NCBI RefSeq assembly: GCF_002150735.1
Contig: NZ_MUKA01000230.1
Location: 1-56,537 of the forward strand
Direction: 5' to 3'
Origin: Streptomyces africanus
GTDB lineage: Bacteria > Actinomycetota > Actinomycetes > Streptomycetales > Streptomycetaceae
DNA: 56,537 nt
Shown: piece by piece, positions 8,240 through 17,329 of the stretch
Position numbering within the stretch: position 1 is the stretch's first letter
Layout: each line of letters begins with the position of its first letter
Translations under genes and position numbers: made by a program
The notes under the pieces: generated by a model
Database searches by the model: none
Told to the model about the DNA's origin: nothing
Seen by the model: the letters and a program-made list of their open reading frames with translations, nothing else

Positions 8240-8994
8240 ACGACGCCAAGCCCGCCCTGCCGCACCCGCTGCCCGGCGCGATCGGCCTGTCCCATCTGAG
8301 CGCCTACGACTGGGAGGCCGCCGACGGCGTCTGCGGCGGCAGTCCGCACCTGCACCTGGTGTGCACCGAGGCGTACGTCGTCACCGGCGGCCGGGGAGCG
8401 GTCCAGACGCTCAGCCCCGACGGCTACCGGGACATCCCCCTCGAAGCCGGCTCCATCGCCTGGTTCACACCGGGCACCGTGCACCGCATGGTGCAGGGCG
8501 GCGATCTGCGCATCACCGTGCTGATGCAGAACAGCGGCCTGCCCGAGGCCGGGGACGCCGTGTTCACCTTCCCGCCCGACGTGCTCGCCGACCCGGAGAA
8601 GTACGCCGCCGCGGCGACCCTGCCGCCCGGCACCGGGCCGGAGACGGCGGCGGCAGCCCAGCGCCGCCGGGACCTCGCCGTGGAGGGCTACCTCGCCCTG
8701 CGCGAGGCGCTCGTCGCCGGTGACAACGGCCCGTACCAGGAGTTCCAGCGGGCTGCCGCCCGGATCGTGCGCGACAAGGTGCCCACCTGGCGCGCCCTGT
8801 GGCGCGCGGGCGCCCTGGCCACCGCCGAACGCACCGGCGCCCAGCTCGACGCCCTGGCCGACGGTGAACCCGCCTACCTCGACGAAGCCACCGCGTACGA
8901 GGCCGCGCCCACCCGGCTGGGCGGCTTCGGCATGTGCGGCCGGCGGGACGAGTACAACCTGCCCGGGACGACGCTGCCGTACCGGAGCGAGTAA
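8233..8994 (+). CDS. Cupin-domain protein
   Basis: A 253-residue protein with a single cupin barrel in the first half: SPHLHLVCTEAYVVTGGRGA supplies the His-x-His and Glu, and AWFTPGTVHRMVQGG the final His expected for metal binding. The C-terminal half (residues 110-220) is helical and ends in a conserved-looking GGFGMCGRRDEYNLPG segment. It probably acts on the sugar handled by this operon, as isomerase, dioxygenase or sensor, but the reaction cannot be told. The start is GTG 8233 with GGAGGG six bases upstream, overlapping the DUF6807 stop; GTG 8236 is an alternative. Confidence 0.8.
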   Translation: MVNDAKPALPHPLPGAIGLSHLSAYDWEAADGVCGGSPHLHLVCTEAYVVTGGRGAVQTLSPDGYRDIPLEAGSIAWFTPGTVHRMVQGGDLRITVLMQNSGLPEAGDAVFTFPPDVLADPEKYAAAATLPPGTGPETAAAAQRRRDLAVEGYLALREALVAGDNGPYQEFQRAAARIVRDKVPTWRALWRAGALATAERTGAQLDALADGEPAYLDEATAYEAAPTRLGGFGMCGRRDEYNLPGTTLPYRSE

Positions 8995-9056
8995 CGCAGC
9001 AGGGGGGGTGAGGGGGGCCGACAGAAAGTCCGAGGAAAGGAAGAGGTGACCTCGGC

Positions 9057-10340
9057 ATGCCGCGACACAGGACAAAGGGGTTCTGCGCGTCGGCCGCCGC
9101 ACTGGCACTGTGTGCCGTGCTGGCGGGCTGCGGAGGATCCGGTGAATCGGCCGGCGGCGGCAAGATCGTGCTGCGCTACACGTGGTGGGGCAACCCCGAC
9201 CGCGCGGAACGCACCGAGCAGGCCGTCGCGCTGTTCGAGAAACAGCATCCGAACGTCGACGTGACGACGTCGTTCTCCGGCTACGACGCCTACAAACAGA
9301 AGCTCGCCACCCAGGCCGCCGGCGGTGACGCGCCGGACGTGATGCAACTGGACTACCGCCAGATCGACCAGTACGCCTCCGGCGGTGTCCTGCTCGACCT
9401 GGCGAAGCAGAAAGCCGTCCTGCGCACCTCCGAGATCGACCAGGGCCTGCTCGCCACCGGCCGCGTGGACGACGTCCAGTACGCGATCCCGCAGGGCCGC
9501 GGCACCGAGACCGTCGCCTACGACGTCGGGACCTGGAAGAAGTCGGGCGTGCCCCTCCCCGGCAAGAGCTGGACCTGGAGCCAGTGGGCCGACACCATGC
9601 GCGCCCTGGCGAAGAAGACCGGCAAGCCCGGGGCGACCGACCCCGGCCAGAGCGAGGACGCCTTCGAGGTCTGGCTGCGCGGGCAGGGCAAGGCCCTCTA
9701 CACCGAGGACGGCCGGCTCGGCTTCACCGCCGACGACCTCACCCGCTGGTGGACCTTCACCGACAAGCTGCGCCGCGAGGGCGCCGTCTCGCCGGCCGAG
9801 CAGACCACCCAGCTCGACGGCTCCGTCGAGAACACCCCGCTGGGGCGCGGCACCTCCGTCACCGACGCCAACTGGGACGCCCCGGCCAGCGGCTTCCTCG
9901 CCCTCGTCAAGGGCGGCGTCGCCCTCGCCCCCATGCCGTCCGCCGAGGACGGCACCCCCGGCCAGTACTTCAAGCCGTCCATGTTCGTCGGAGTCTCCGC
10001 GAACACCGCCCATCCGAAGGAGGCCGCGCAGCTCGTCGACTTCCTGGTCAACGACCGGCAGGCCGCGAAGATCCTCGGCGCGAGCCGCGGCATCCCCGTC
10101 AACGAGACCGTCCGAGACGAGATCGGCCCGCAGCTCAAGGACTTCGACAAGACCATCGCCGACTTCCAGGCCTCCCTGGAGGGCAAGCTCAAGGACCCGC
10201 CCCAGGCACCGCCCTCGGGTGACAACGCCCTCCAGAGCACCTTCCAGCGCGACTACGACCAGGTGTCCTACGCGCGCATGTCGCCCCGCGAGGCGGCCGA
10301 GAACTACGTCACCGAGGCGAAGGCGGAGCTGAGGTCATGA
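9057..10340 (+). CDS. Sugar ABC transporter substrate-binding lipoprotein
   Basis: A 427-residue family 1 extracellular solute-binding protein. The signal peptide ends in the lipobox VLAGC with Cys at residue 25, so it should be lipid-anchored outside the membrane. The mature part starts IVLRYTWWGNPDRAERT and includes GGDAPDVMQLDYRQIDQYA, typical of sugar-binding proteins. A 62-base gap separates it from the cupin gene; the ribosome site is the AG-rich run ending near 9046. Its stop overlaps the first permease (ATGA). Confidence 0.93.
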   Translation: MPRHRTKGFCASAAALALCAVLAGCGGSGESAGGGKIVLRYTWWGNPDRAERTEQAVALFEKQHPNVDVTTSFSGYDAYKQKLATQAAGGDAPDVMQLDYRQIDQYASGGVLLDLAKQKAVLRTSEIDQGLLATGRVDDVQYAIPQGRGTETVAYDVGTWKKSGVPLPGKSWTWSQWADTMRALAKKTGKPGATDPGQSEDAFEVWLRGQGKALYTEDGRLGFTADDLTRWWTFTDKLRREGAVSPAEQTTQLDGSVENTPLGRGTSVTDANWDAPASGFLALVKGGVALAPMPSAEDGTPGQYFKPSMFVGVSANTAHPKEAAQLVDFLVNDRQAAKILGASRGIPVNETVRDEIGPQLKDFDKTIADFQASLEGKLKDPPQAPPSGDNALQSTFQRDYDQVSYARMSPREAAENYVTEAKAELRS

Positions 10341-11275
10341 CCACCACCGCGATCCCCACGGAGACAGACCGCGTCCCCGCCACCGCCCCGAAGCGCCGCC
10401 CCAAGCGCGAACGCGAGGGCGCCGCCTGGGTGTTCCTCTCGCCCTGGGTCCTCGGCGCGACCGTCCTGACGCTGCTGCCGATGGCCGTGTCGCTGTACCT
10501 CTCGTTCACCGACTACGACCTGTTCAACCCGCCGCAGTGGGTGGGCCTGCGCAACTACGTGCAGATGTTCACGGAGGACCCGCGCTACTGGCGCTCGGTC
10601 GTGACGACGGTGACGTACGTCGTCATCGCCGTGCCCCTGCAGTTGGCCCTCGCCCTGGTCGTCGCGCTCGCCCTGAAGGGCATGAAACGCGGCAAGGCCT
10701 TCTACCGCTCCGCCTTCTACGCGCCCTCCCTGCTCGGCGCGTCGATGTCCATCGCCCTGGTCTGGCGGGCCGTCTTCAACGACGGCGGCACGGTGGACAA
10801 TCTGCTCGGCACCGGCGGCTGGGTCAACAAGCCCGGCTGGTCGCTGCTCGCCGTGGCCCTGCTGACGGTGTGGCAGTTCGGCGCGCCGATGGTCATCTTC
10901 CTCGCCGGTCTCCAGCAGATACCCGCCGAGCTGTACGAGGCGGCGGCGGTCGACGGGGCCGGGAATTGGCGGCAGTTCGTGTCCGTCACCGTGCCGATGC
11001 TGTCCCCGGTGCTCTTCTTCAACCTGGTCCTCCAGACCATCCAGGCCTTCCAGGTGTTCACGCCCGCCTTCGCGGTCAGCGCGGGCAAGGGCGGACCGGC
11101 CGACTCGACCCTCGTCTACACCATGTACCTCTACGACCGCGGCTTCGTCGCCTCCCACATGGGCTACGCCTCCGCCATGGCCTGGGTGCTGCTCCTCGTG
11201 ATCGGAGTGGTCACGGCGGTGCTGTTCCGCACCTCGCGCTCCTGGGTCTTCTACGCCTCCGAGGGGGACCGATGA
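10337..11275 (+). CDS. Sugar ABC transporter permease (MalF/UgpA type)
   Basis: A 312-residue membrane protein with a basic N-terminus and six hydrophobic segments. The ABC-permease EAA loop reads YEAAAVDGAGNWRQFVSVTVP near residues 198-218, the site that would dock the shared ATPase. The order binding protein, MalF-like, MalG-like with four-base overlaps at each junction is the standard carbohydrate uptake class 1 arrangement. Confidence 0.93.
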   Translation: MTTTAIPTETDRVPATAPKRRPKREREGAAWVFLSPWVLGATVLTLLPMAVSLYLSFTDYDLFNPPQWVGLRNYVQMFTEDPRYWRSVVTTVTYVVIAVPLQLALALVVALALKGMKRGKAFYRSAFYAPSLLGASMSIALVWRAVFNDGGTVDNLLGTGGWVNKPGWSLLAVALLTVWQFGAPMVIFLAGLQQIPAELYEAAAVDGAGNWRQFVSVTVPMLSPVLFFNLVLQTIQAFQVFTPAFAVSAGKGGPADSTLVYTMYLYDRGFVASHMGYASAMAWVLLLVIGVVTAVLFRTSRSWVFYASEGDR

Positions 11276-12132
11276 CCTCGACCGCCGTTTCCCACAAGCC
11301 CGTCCGCTGGGGGCGTCTCGCCGTCCACCTGGGCTGCCTGGCCGCGCTGCTGGTCATGCTGTACCCGCTGGCGTGGCTGCTGGCCACCTCGCTCAAGCCC
11401 GCCGACGAGGTCATCGCGAGCCTGAACCTGCTGCCCAGCCACCTGGAGTGGTCGAACTACTCCACCGCCATGGAGGGCGTCAACGAGGTCTCCATCTGGC
11501 GGCTGCTCGGCAACTCCCTGCTGATCGCGGGCGGCGCGGTCCTCGGCAACGTCATCAGCTGCTCGCTCGCCGCCTACGCCTTCGCACGTCTCAGGTTCCG
11601 GCTGCGCGGGCCGCTGTTCGCCTTCATGATCGCCACGATCATGCTGCCGCACCACGCGGTGCTGATCCCGCAGTACATCATCTTCAACCAGCTGGGTCTG
11701 GTGAACACCTACTGGCCGCTGATCCTGCCGAAGTTCCTCGCCACCGAGGCGTTCTTCGTCTTCCTCATCGTGCAGTTCATGCGCGGACTGCCGCGCGAAC
11801 TGGAGGAGGCGGCCCGGATCGACGGCTGCGGGCCCTTCCGCAGCTTCTTCCAGGTCGTGCTGCCGCTCACCCGGCCGGCCCTGATCACCACCGCCATCTT
11901 CACCTTCATCTGGACCTGGAACGACTTCTTCACCCAGCTCATCTACCTGTTCGACCCGGACAAGTTCACGCTGACCCTCGCGCTGCGCTCCTTCGTGGAC
12001 GCCTCCAGCACCTCCGCGTTCGGCCCGATGTTCGCGATGTCGGTGATCGCGCTGCTGCCGATCGTGCTGTTCTTCCTCGCCTTCCAGCGGTTCCTGGTGG
12101 AAGGCATGGCCAGCTCCGGACTGAAGGGGTGA
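11272..12132 (+). CDS. Sugar ABC transporter permease (MalG/UgpE type)
   Basis: A 286-residue second permease. The start ATG 11272 overlaps the previous stop. Six hydrophobic segments are visible (for example VHLGCLAALLVMLYPLAWLL). The EAA loop reads LEEAARIDGCGPFRSFFQVV, followed by LPLTRPALITTAIFTFIWTW. No ATP-binding gene follows; in Streptomyces such importers usually share the MsiK ATPase encoded elsewhere. Confidence 0.93.
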   Translation: MTSTAVSHKPVRWGRLAVHLGCLAALLVMLYPLAWLLATSLKPADEVIASLNLLPSHLEWSNYSTAMEGVNEVSIWRLLGNSLLIAGGAVLGNVISCSLAAYAFARLRFRLRGPLFAFMIATIMLPHHAVLIPQYIIFNQLGLVNTYWPLILPKFLATEAFFVFLIVQFMRGLPRELEEAARIDGCGPFRSFFQVVLPLTRPALITTAIFTFIWTWNDFFTQLIYLFDPDKFTLTLALRSFVDASSTSAFGPMFAMSVIALLPIVLFFLAFQRFLVEGMASSGLKG

Positions 12133-12137
12133 GCGGG

Positions 12138-12731
12138 ATGCGGACACGTGAGGCCGGCGAGGTGTTCGGCCCGCGCATGACGCTGTTCGCGGACGTGCTG
12201 AGCGTCGGCCTCGCCACGTCCGTGGCCTGCCTGCCGCTGGTGACCGCACCGGCCGCGCTCTCGACCGCGTGCGCCGTACTGCGCGGCGCCGGACAGGACC
12301 GGCCCGTCACGGCCGGGCGGTACCTGGCCCTGCTGCGGCAACGGCTGCGGCCCGGTGACCTGCTGGCGGGGGCCGTCTCCCTGGCGGGGCTGCTGCTGCT
12401 CGCGGCCGACCTGGCGCTGGCCGGGGCCGGGCTGCCCGGGGCGCCGCTGTTCGCGGTGGCCGCCGCCACCATCGGCGCCTGCGCGGCGGTCGTCGGCCTG
12501 CGGGCCTGCGCCCGCCCCGAGTCGCTCACCGACTGGCCTGCGGCGGTGCGCGGGGCCGCCCGGGACGCCGCGGCGGACGCGGGCGGCAGCGGACTGGTCC
12601 TGCTCGCCGTGGCGACGGCCGCGCTGTGCGCCTGGATGCTGCTGCCCCTGGCCTTCCTGGCCCCGGGGCCGCTGGCCTTGGCACTCACCGCCGTCGACGT
12701 ACGCCGGTCGGCTGCTGTGCTCCTGGAATAG
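12138..12731 (+). CDS. YesL-like (DUF624-type) membrane protein
   Basis: A 197-residue membrane protein whose first segment (residues 11-40, with ADVLSVGLATSVACLPLVTA then PAALSTACAVLR) resembles the YesL/DUF624 family found in sugar ABC operons. About five hydrophobic segments follow. YesL proteins have no proven function. The start is ATG 12138 with AAGGGG eight bases upstream; an in-frame GTG at 12129 overlapping the previous stop is less likely. Last gene of the operon, converging on the PAP2 gene. Confidence 0.68.
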   Translation: MRTREAGEVFGPRMTLFADVLSVGLATSVACLPLVTAPAALSTACAVLRGAGQDRPVTAGRYLALLRQRLRPGDLLAGAVSLAGLLLLAADLALAGAGLPGAPLFAVAAATIGACAAVVGLRACARPESLTDWPAAVRGAARDAAADAGGSGLVLLAVATAALCAWMLLPLAFLAPGPLALALTAVDVRRSAAVLLE

Positions 12732-12754
12732 CCAGAAGCCGAGGGGCCGATGAA

Positions 12755-13377
12755 GGGGCCGCGGCTTCACTGCCGTACGGCGGCGCCGATGCTGATTCGT
12801 GGCCAGGAGCGGGCCGCCGTGAGGAGCGCCTGCGTCTGCCTCCGGCGGAGGGGCCGCCGGGTCCGCCGGGGCGCTGGCGATGCCGTTGTGCGGGCCCGCG
12901 GCCTCACCGCCGTACGGCAGTGGCGATGTCGGTCCGTGGCCAGGAGCGGGCCGTCGTGAGGAGTGCCTGCGTCTGCTTTGGACGGAGGGCCGCCGCTAGG
13001 GCCGTTGCGGCGCTGGCGATGCCGTTGCACGGGCCCGTGGCTTGACCGCCGTGCGGCAGTGGCGATGATGGTCCGTGGCCAGGAGCGGACCGCGGTGAGC
13101 GGTGCCTGCGTCTGCTCTGGACGGAGTGGTTGCGGTGCTCGCGATGCCGTTGCGCGGGCCCGCGGCCTCACCGCCGTGCGGCGGCGCCGATGCTGATCCG
13201 TGGCCAGGAGCGGGCCGCGGTGAGCGGTGCCTGCGTCTGCTCTGGACGGAGTGGTTGCGGTGCTCGCGTTGCCGTTGCGCGGGCCCGCGGCCTCACCGCC
13301 GTGCGGCGGCGCCGATGCTGATCCGTGGCCAGGAGCGGGCCGCCGTGAGGAGCGCCTGCGTCCGCTCCGACGGGGTC
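12755..13377. repeat. Tandem array copied from the 3' end of the PAP2 gene
   Basis: The landmark GCCTGCGTC recurs at 12828, 12965, 13104, 13229 and 13354, giving periods of 137, 139, 125 and 125 bases. Each unit also carries a version of CCGATGCTGATCCGTGGCCA and of GGGCCCGCGGCCTCACCGCC. The rightmost copy is the real 3' end of the PAP2 gene; the others lie beyond its stop. A match to the gene continues into codons upstream of the tail (GCGATGCCG then CGCGCCCGCGGCC). The periods are not multiples of three, so successive copies sit in different frames. The 561 bases 12732-13292 hold nothing else that I can see. Confidence 0.85.
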
Positions 13378-13994
13378 GCCGCTGCCGCCGCCAGGGCCGC
13401 CGCGGCGCTCGCGATGCCGAGGACCGCGCCCGCGGCCACGTCGCCCGGGTAGTGCACGCCCGTGTGGATACGGGAGTAGCCGACCGCGCTCGCCAGCGCC
13501 CCGAGCGGCACCGCGGCGGGCGGCAGGACCACGCCGACGGCGGTGGCGAACGCGACCGCCGACGCCGTGTGCCCGGACGGGAACGAGGCCGACGTCGGCA
13601 TCGGAACATGCCGGTCCACCGTCACCCGGGCCGCCTCCCGGTCCGGCCGGGCCCGGCGCACCAGGCGCTTGCCGAGCAGATTGGCGGAGGCCGAGGCAAC
13701 GGCGATCGCTCCGACGCCGGCGAGCGCGGCCCTCCTCGGCCGCTTCCCGCCCAGCGCCAGGGCCGCGGCGATGGCGAACGAGATCTTGGAGTGGTCGGCC
13801 GCGTGCGACAGATGGCGCAGCGTCCGGTCGAGCGTGGGCGTGGGAGTGGCGGCCACCGCCGCGTACAGCGCGCCGTCCACGGCCCTGAGATCGCCCATGA
13901 CGGCGCCCAGGAGCCGGCGGGGCCCGCCCGAGGGCTTCCCGTCCGGCGGGAGCGGACGAAGGGCGTCCTCGTCTGTGGTCGTCGGATCGGTCAT
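13293..13994 (-). CDS. PAP2-family phosphatase
   Basis: A 233-residue membrane-associated phosphatase of the PAP2 superfamily, probably acting on phosphatidate or polyprenyl phosphates. All three motifs are present: KRLVRRARP (Kx6RP), SFPSGHTAS, and SRIHTGVHYPGD (SRx5Hx3D). Several alanine-rich hydrophobic stretches surround them. The start is ATG 13994, just after GGGGAGAAG. The last about 20 residues (LLTAARSWPRISIGAAARR) fall inside the rightmost repeat unit, so the native C-terminus may have been altered by the duplication. It diverges from the methyltransferase gene. Confidence 0.87.
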   Translation of the reverse strand: MTDPTTTDEDALRPLPPDGKPSGGPRRLLGAVMGDLRAVDGALYAAVAATPTPTLDRTLRHLSHAADHSKISFAIAAALALGGKRPRRAALAGVGAIAVASASANLLGKRLVRRARPDREAARVTVDRHVPMPTSASFPSGHTASAVAFATAVGVVLPPAAVPLGALASAVGYSRIHTGVHYPGDVAAGAVLGIASAAAALAAAAATPSERTQALLTAARSWPRISIGAAARR

Positions 13995-14125
13995 GTGCTT
14001 CTCCCCGCAGTGGCCTTCCCCAGCAAGGTACCGGCTCACGCCCGTCGCACGCTCGGCGCCCCGGCGAGCCGGTACCTCCCGAGTGCCCACGCAGGGCGAC
14101 TGAACCCGTCTGCTGAACTGTGGGC

Positions 14126-14782
14126 ATGATGCCCCTGCCACGCCGGGTCCTGCGCGCACTCGACCGTTTCCACGCCGCCCGTCCCTGGGATCACAACGCC
14201 CACTTCCACCGCTGGATCCTGCGGCAGCTCCCCGGGCGGGTCGGGAGCGCCCTGGACGTGGGGTGCGGCAGCGGCGAGCTCGCCCGGCTGCTGGCCGGCC
14301 GGGCCGAGCGGGTGCACGGGGTCGACGCCGACCCGGCGATCATCGCCCGGGCGCGGGAGCTGACTCCCACGGCGGTCCCGGTCACGTACACGGTGGCCGA
14401 CGCGCCGGCCGGGCTGCCCGCCGGTCCGTACGACGTCATCACCTGCGTCGCCGTGCTCCACCACCTGCCGTTCACCGAGGCCCTGGAGGCTTTCCGCGAC
14501 CGCCTGGCCCGCGGCGGCACCCTGGTGATCGTCGGTGTCGCCCGGGAGCTGACGCCCGTCGACCACCTGCTCTCGCTCGCGTCCATCCCGCTCAACATCG
14601 TCATGGCCCTGCTCAGGAACCGGGGCCGCCCGGTGCCCCTCCCCGTCTCCATGACGGCCCGCACGCGTCCGGCGGACCGGACCTTCCCGGAGATCGTCCG
14701 CGAGGCCCGGTCCGTCCTGCCCGGCGTCCGGTCGCGCCGCCGCCTGTTCTGGCGGCACACACTGGTGTGGCACCGCCGCTGA
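14126..14782 (+). CDS. Class I SAM-dependent methyltransferase
   Basis: A 218-residue cytosolic methyltransferase. The SAM-binding motif I is ALDVGCGSGELARLLAGR (about residues 36-53), followed by the acidic HGVDADPAII, and motif IV region YDVITCVAVLHHLP. The substrate is unknown; the fold is like UbiE/Coq5 relatives. The start at ATG 14126 is uncertain, since GTG 14120 and ATG 14129 are also in frame and no clear ribosome site is present. It runs into copA convergently with a 12-base gap. Confidence 0.85.
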   Translation: MMPLPRRVLRALDRFHAARPWDHNAHFHRWILRQLPGRVGSALDVGCGSGELARLLAGRAERVHGVDADPAIIARARELTPTAVPVTYTVADAPAGLPAGPYDVITCVAVLHHLPFTEALEAFRDRLARGGTLVIVGVARELTPVDHLLSLASIPLNIVMALLRNRGRPVPLPVSMTARTRPADRTFPEIVREARSVLPGVRSRRRLFWRHTLVWHRR

Positions 14783-14794
14783 CCCGCCACCGTC

Positions 14795-17047
14795 TCAGCC
14801 GGCGGCCCGGAACGTGCGCAGCCGCAGCGAGTTGCCCACCACGAAGACCGAGGAGAAGGCCATGGCCGCCCCGGCGATCATCGGCGTGAGCAGACCGGCC
14901 GCGGCCAGCGGCAGGGCCGCCACGTTGTAGGCGAACGCCCAGAACAGGTTGGAGCGGATGGTGCCGAGGGTGCGGCGGGCGAGCCGGATGGCGTCCGCGG
15001 CGGCCCGCAGATCGCCCCGCACGAGGGTCAGGTCGCCGGCCTCGATCGCTGCGTCCGTGCCGGTGCCCATGGCCAGACCGAGATCGGCCTGGGCGAGGGC
15101 CGCCGCGTCGTTGACACCGTCGCCGACCATCGCGACCGAACGGCCCTCGGCCTGGAGTCGCTTGACGACCTCGACCTTGTCCTGCGGGAGCACCTCGGCG
15201 ACGACGTGCTCCGGCGCGATGCCGACCTCGCGGGCGACGGACCGGGCCACTGCCTCGTTGTCCCCGGTCAGCAGGATCGGGGTCAGTCCGAGGGCGCGCA
15301 GCCGCCGGATCGCCTCGGGGCTGGTCTCCTTCACCGCGTCGGCGACCTCCAGTACCGCGCGTGCCTCGCCGTCCCAGGCGACCGCGATGGCGGTGCGCCC
15401 GGCGTCCTCGGCCGCCGCCCGGGCCCGGGCCAGCCCCTCCGGCAGCTCCATCGCCCAGTCGGCGAGCAACCGCTCCCGGCCGACGAGCACGGCATGCCCC
15501 TCGACGACACCCTGGACGCCGAGCCCGGGCACGTTGGCGAAGTCCTCCGGCGTGGGCAGCGCGCCCAGCTTCGCCAGCGCACCGTCGGCGACGGCCCGGG
15601 CGATCGGGTGCTCGGAGGAGTGCTCCAGCGCCCCGGCCAGCCGCAGCACCTCGGCCTCGTCGGTGCCGTCGGCGGTGTGCACGGCCAGCAGCGTCATCCG
15701 GCCGGTGGTGACGGTGCCGGTCTTGTCGAGGACGACGGTGTCGACCCGGCGCGTGGACTCCAGCACCTCCGGGCCCTTGATGAGGATGCCGAGCTGGGCA
15801 CCCCGCCCGGTGCCCACCATCAGCGCCGTCGGCGTGGCCAGACCCAGGGCGCACGGGCAGGCGATGACGAGGACGGCGACCGCGGCGGTGAACGCGGCCG
15901 TCAGCCCGGCTCCGTTGCCGAGCCAGAAGCCCAGCGTGCCCAGTGCCAGAGCGATCACCACCGGCACGAACACGGCGGAGATCCGGTCCGCGAGCCGCTG
16001 CGCGGCGGCCTTGCCGTTCTGCGCGTCCTCCACCAGCCGGGCCATCCGGGCCAGCTGGGTGTCGGCGCCGACCCGCGTGGCGCGCACCACGAGCCGCCCG
16101 CCGACGTTGATCGTGGCGCCGGTGACCGCATCGCCCGAGCCCACCTCCACCGGCACGGACTCGCCGGTGAGCATCGAGGCGTCCACGGCGGAGGAGCCCT
16201 CGACCACCGTCCCGTCGGTCGCGATCTTCTCGCCGGGCCGGACCAGGAAACGGTCCCCGACCCGCAACTCGCCCACCGGCACGGTCTGTTCGCGGCCACC
16301 GTCGCGCAGCACGGTGACGTCCTTCGCGCCCAGCTCCAGCAGCGCGCGCAGTGCCGCGCCCGCCTTGCGCTTCGCGCGGGCCTCGAAGTACCGCCCGGCC
16401 AGGATGAAGGCGGTCACCCCAGCGGCGGCCTCCAGGTAGATGTTCCCGGCGCCGTCCGTGCGCCCGATGGTCAGCTCGAAGGGGTGCGTCATGCCCGGCG
16501 TGCCCGCGGTGCCGAAGAACAGTGCCCACAGCGACCACAGGAACGCGGCCGAGGTGCCCACCGAGATCAGCGTGTCCATGGTGGCGGCGCCGTGCCGCGC
16601 GTTGGTGAACGCCGCCTTGTGGAAGGGCCACGCCGCGTACGTCACCACGGGCGCCGCCAGCGTGAGCGACAGCCACTGCCAGTACTCGAACTGCAGGGCC
16701 GGGATCATGGCCATGGCCACGACGGGCACCGCCAGCACCACGGACGTGACCAACCGCTGCCGCAGCGGCCGCAGTTCGTCGGGCTCCTCGGCCGGCTCCT
16801 CCCGCCCGGCGGGCGGAGCGGGCTCCTGGGCGGTGTACCCGGTCGCCTCGACGGTGGCGATCAGGTCGCCGACGGAGACGTCACCGCTGTAGCTGACCTT
16901 CGCCTTCTCCGTCGCGTAGTTGACGGTGGCGGTGACCCCGTCCATGCGGTTGAGCTTCTTCTCGATGCGCGCCGCGCAGGAGGCGCAGGTCATGCCGCCG
17001 ATGGCGAGTTCCACTTCGGCGCCGGTACCGGTCGTGTCGATGGTCAT
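14795..17047 (-). CDS. copA: Copper-translocating P1B-type ATPase
   Basis: A 750-residue copper exporter in the plasma membrane. An N-terminal heavy-metal domain carries GMTCASC (residues 18-24). Then come the actuator motif LTGES (293-297), the transmembrane CPC metal site (397-399, IACPCALG), the phosphorylation motif DKTGT (441-445), SEHP near 484, and VGDGVNDAAAL near 643. About eight membrane segments are visible. The CPC and single N-terminal CxxC are typical of Cu(I) exporters. The start ATG is three bases after the copZ stop, so the two form an operon under the CsoR-like operator upstream. Confidence 0.96.
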   Translation of the reverse strand: MTIDTTGTGAEVELAIGGMTCASCAARIEKKLNRMDGVTATVNYATEKAKVSYSGDVSVGDLIATVEATGYTAQEPAPPAGREEPAEEPDELRPLRQRLVTSVVLAVPVVAMAMIPALQFEYWQWLSLTLAAPVVTYAAWPFHKAAFTNARHGAATMDTLISVGTSAAFLWSLWALFFGTAGTPGMTHPFELTIGRTDGAGNIYLEAAAGVTAFILAGRYFEARAKRKAGAALRALLELGAKDVTVLRDGGREQTVPVGELRVGDRFLVRPGEKIATDGTVVEGSSAVDASMLTGESVPVEVGSGDAVTGATINVGGRLVVRATRVGADTQLARMARLVEDAQNGKAAAQRLADRISAVFVPVVIALALGTLGFWLGNGAGLTAAFTAAVAVLVIACPCALGLATPTALMVGTGRGAQLGILIKGPEVLESTRRVDTVVLDKTGTVTTGRMTLLAVHTADGTDEAEVLRLAGALEHSSEHPIARAVADGALAKLGALPTPEDFANVPGLGVQGVVEGHAVLVGRERLLADWAMELPEGLARARAAAEDAGRTAIAVAWDGEARAVLEVADAVKETSPEAIRRLRALGLTPILLTGDNEAVARSVAREVGIAPEHVVAEVLPQDKVEVVKRLQAEGRSVAMVGDGVNDAAALAQADLGLAMGTGTDAAIEAGDLTLVRGDLRAAADAIRLARRTLGTIRSNLFWAFAYNVAALPLAAAGLLTPMIAGAAMAFSSVFVVGNSLRLRTFRAAG

Positions 17048-17050
17048 GGC

Positions 17051-17263
17051 TCACACCCGCCCGGTCAGCTCGTAGCCGGCCTCGTCGACGGTCTCGGCGA
17101 TCAGGGCGTCGTCGGGCTCGGCGGCACTGGTGACGGTGACGTGCCCGGCGTCGAGATCGACCTCGACGGCGCTGACGCCGTCCAGCTCGCCGATGGCCTT
17201 GGTCAGCGTGGCCTTGCAGTGGCCGCAGGACATTCCGGAGACGGCGTAGGTGGTGGCGGTCAT
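17051..17263 (-). CDS. copZ: CopZ-type copper chaperone
   Basis: A 70-residue single heavy-metal-associated domain, with the metal loop SGMSCGHCK at residues 8-16 and the ferredoxin-like pattern VDLDAGHVTV. It should carry Cu(I) to CopA. The start is ATG 17263 with AGGAGG upstream. First gene of the copZ-copA operon. Confidence 0.95.
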   Translation of the reverse strand: MTATTYAVSGMSCGHCKATLTKAIGELDGVSAVEVDLDAGHVTVTSAAEPDDALIAETVDEAGYELTGRV

Positions 17264-17329
17264 GGCGTGCCTCCTGGGTACGGTCGCGATGCTCGAATAC
17301 GGGGCGGGGGTATCTCCCCGCCGGATTCC

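Noticed and set aside
12755..13377. Possible CRISPR array
   Set aside because: Periods of 125-139 bases are too long, the whole unit is repeated rather than short repeats with unique spacers, and no cas gene is present.
12767..13609. 280-codon minus-strand open frame through the repeat array
   Set aside because: It reads the PAP2 core and the repeats in a wrong frame; the true frame has all three PAP2 motifs and stops at 13293.
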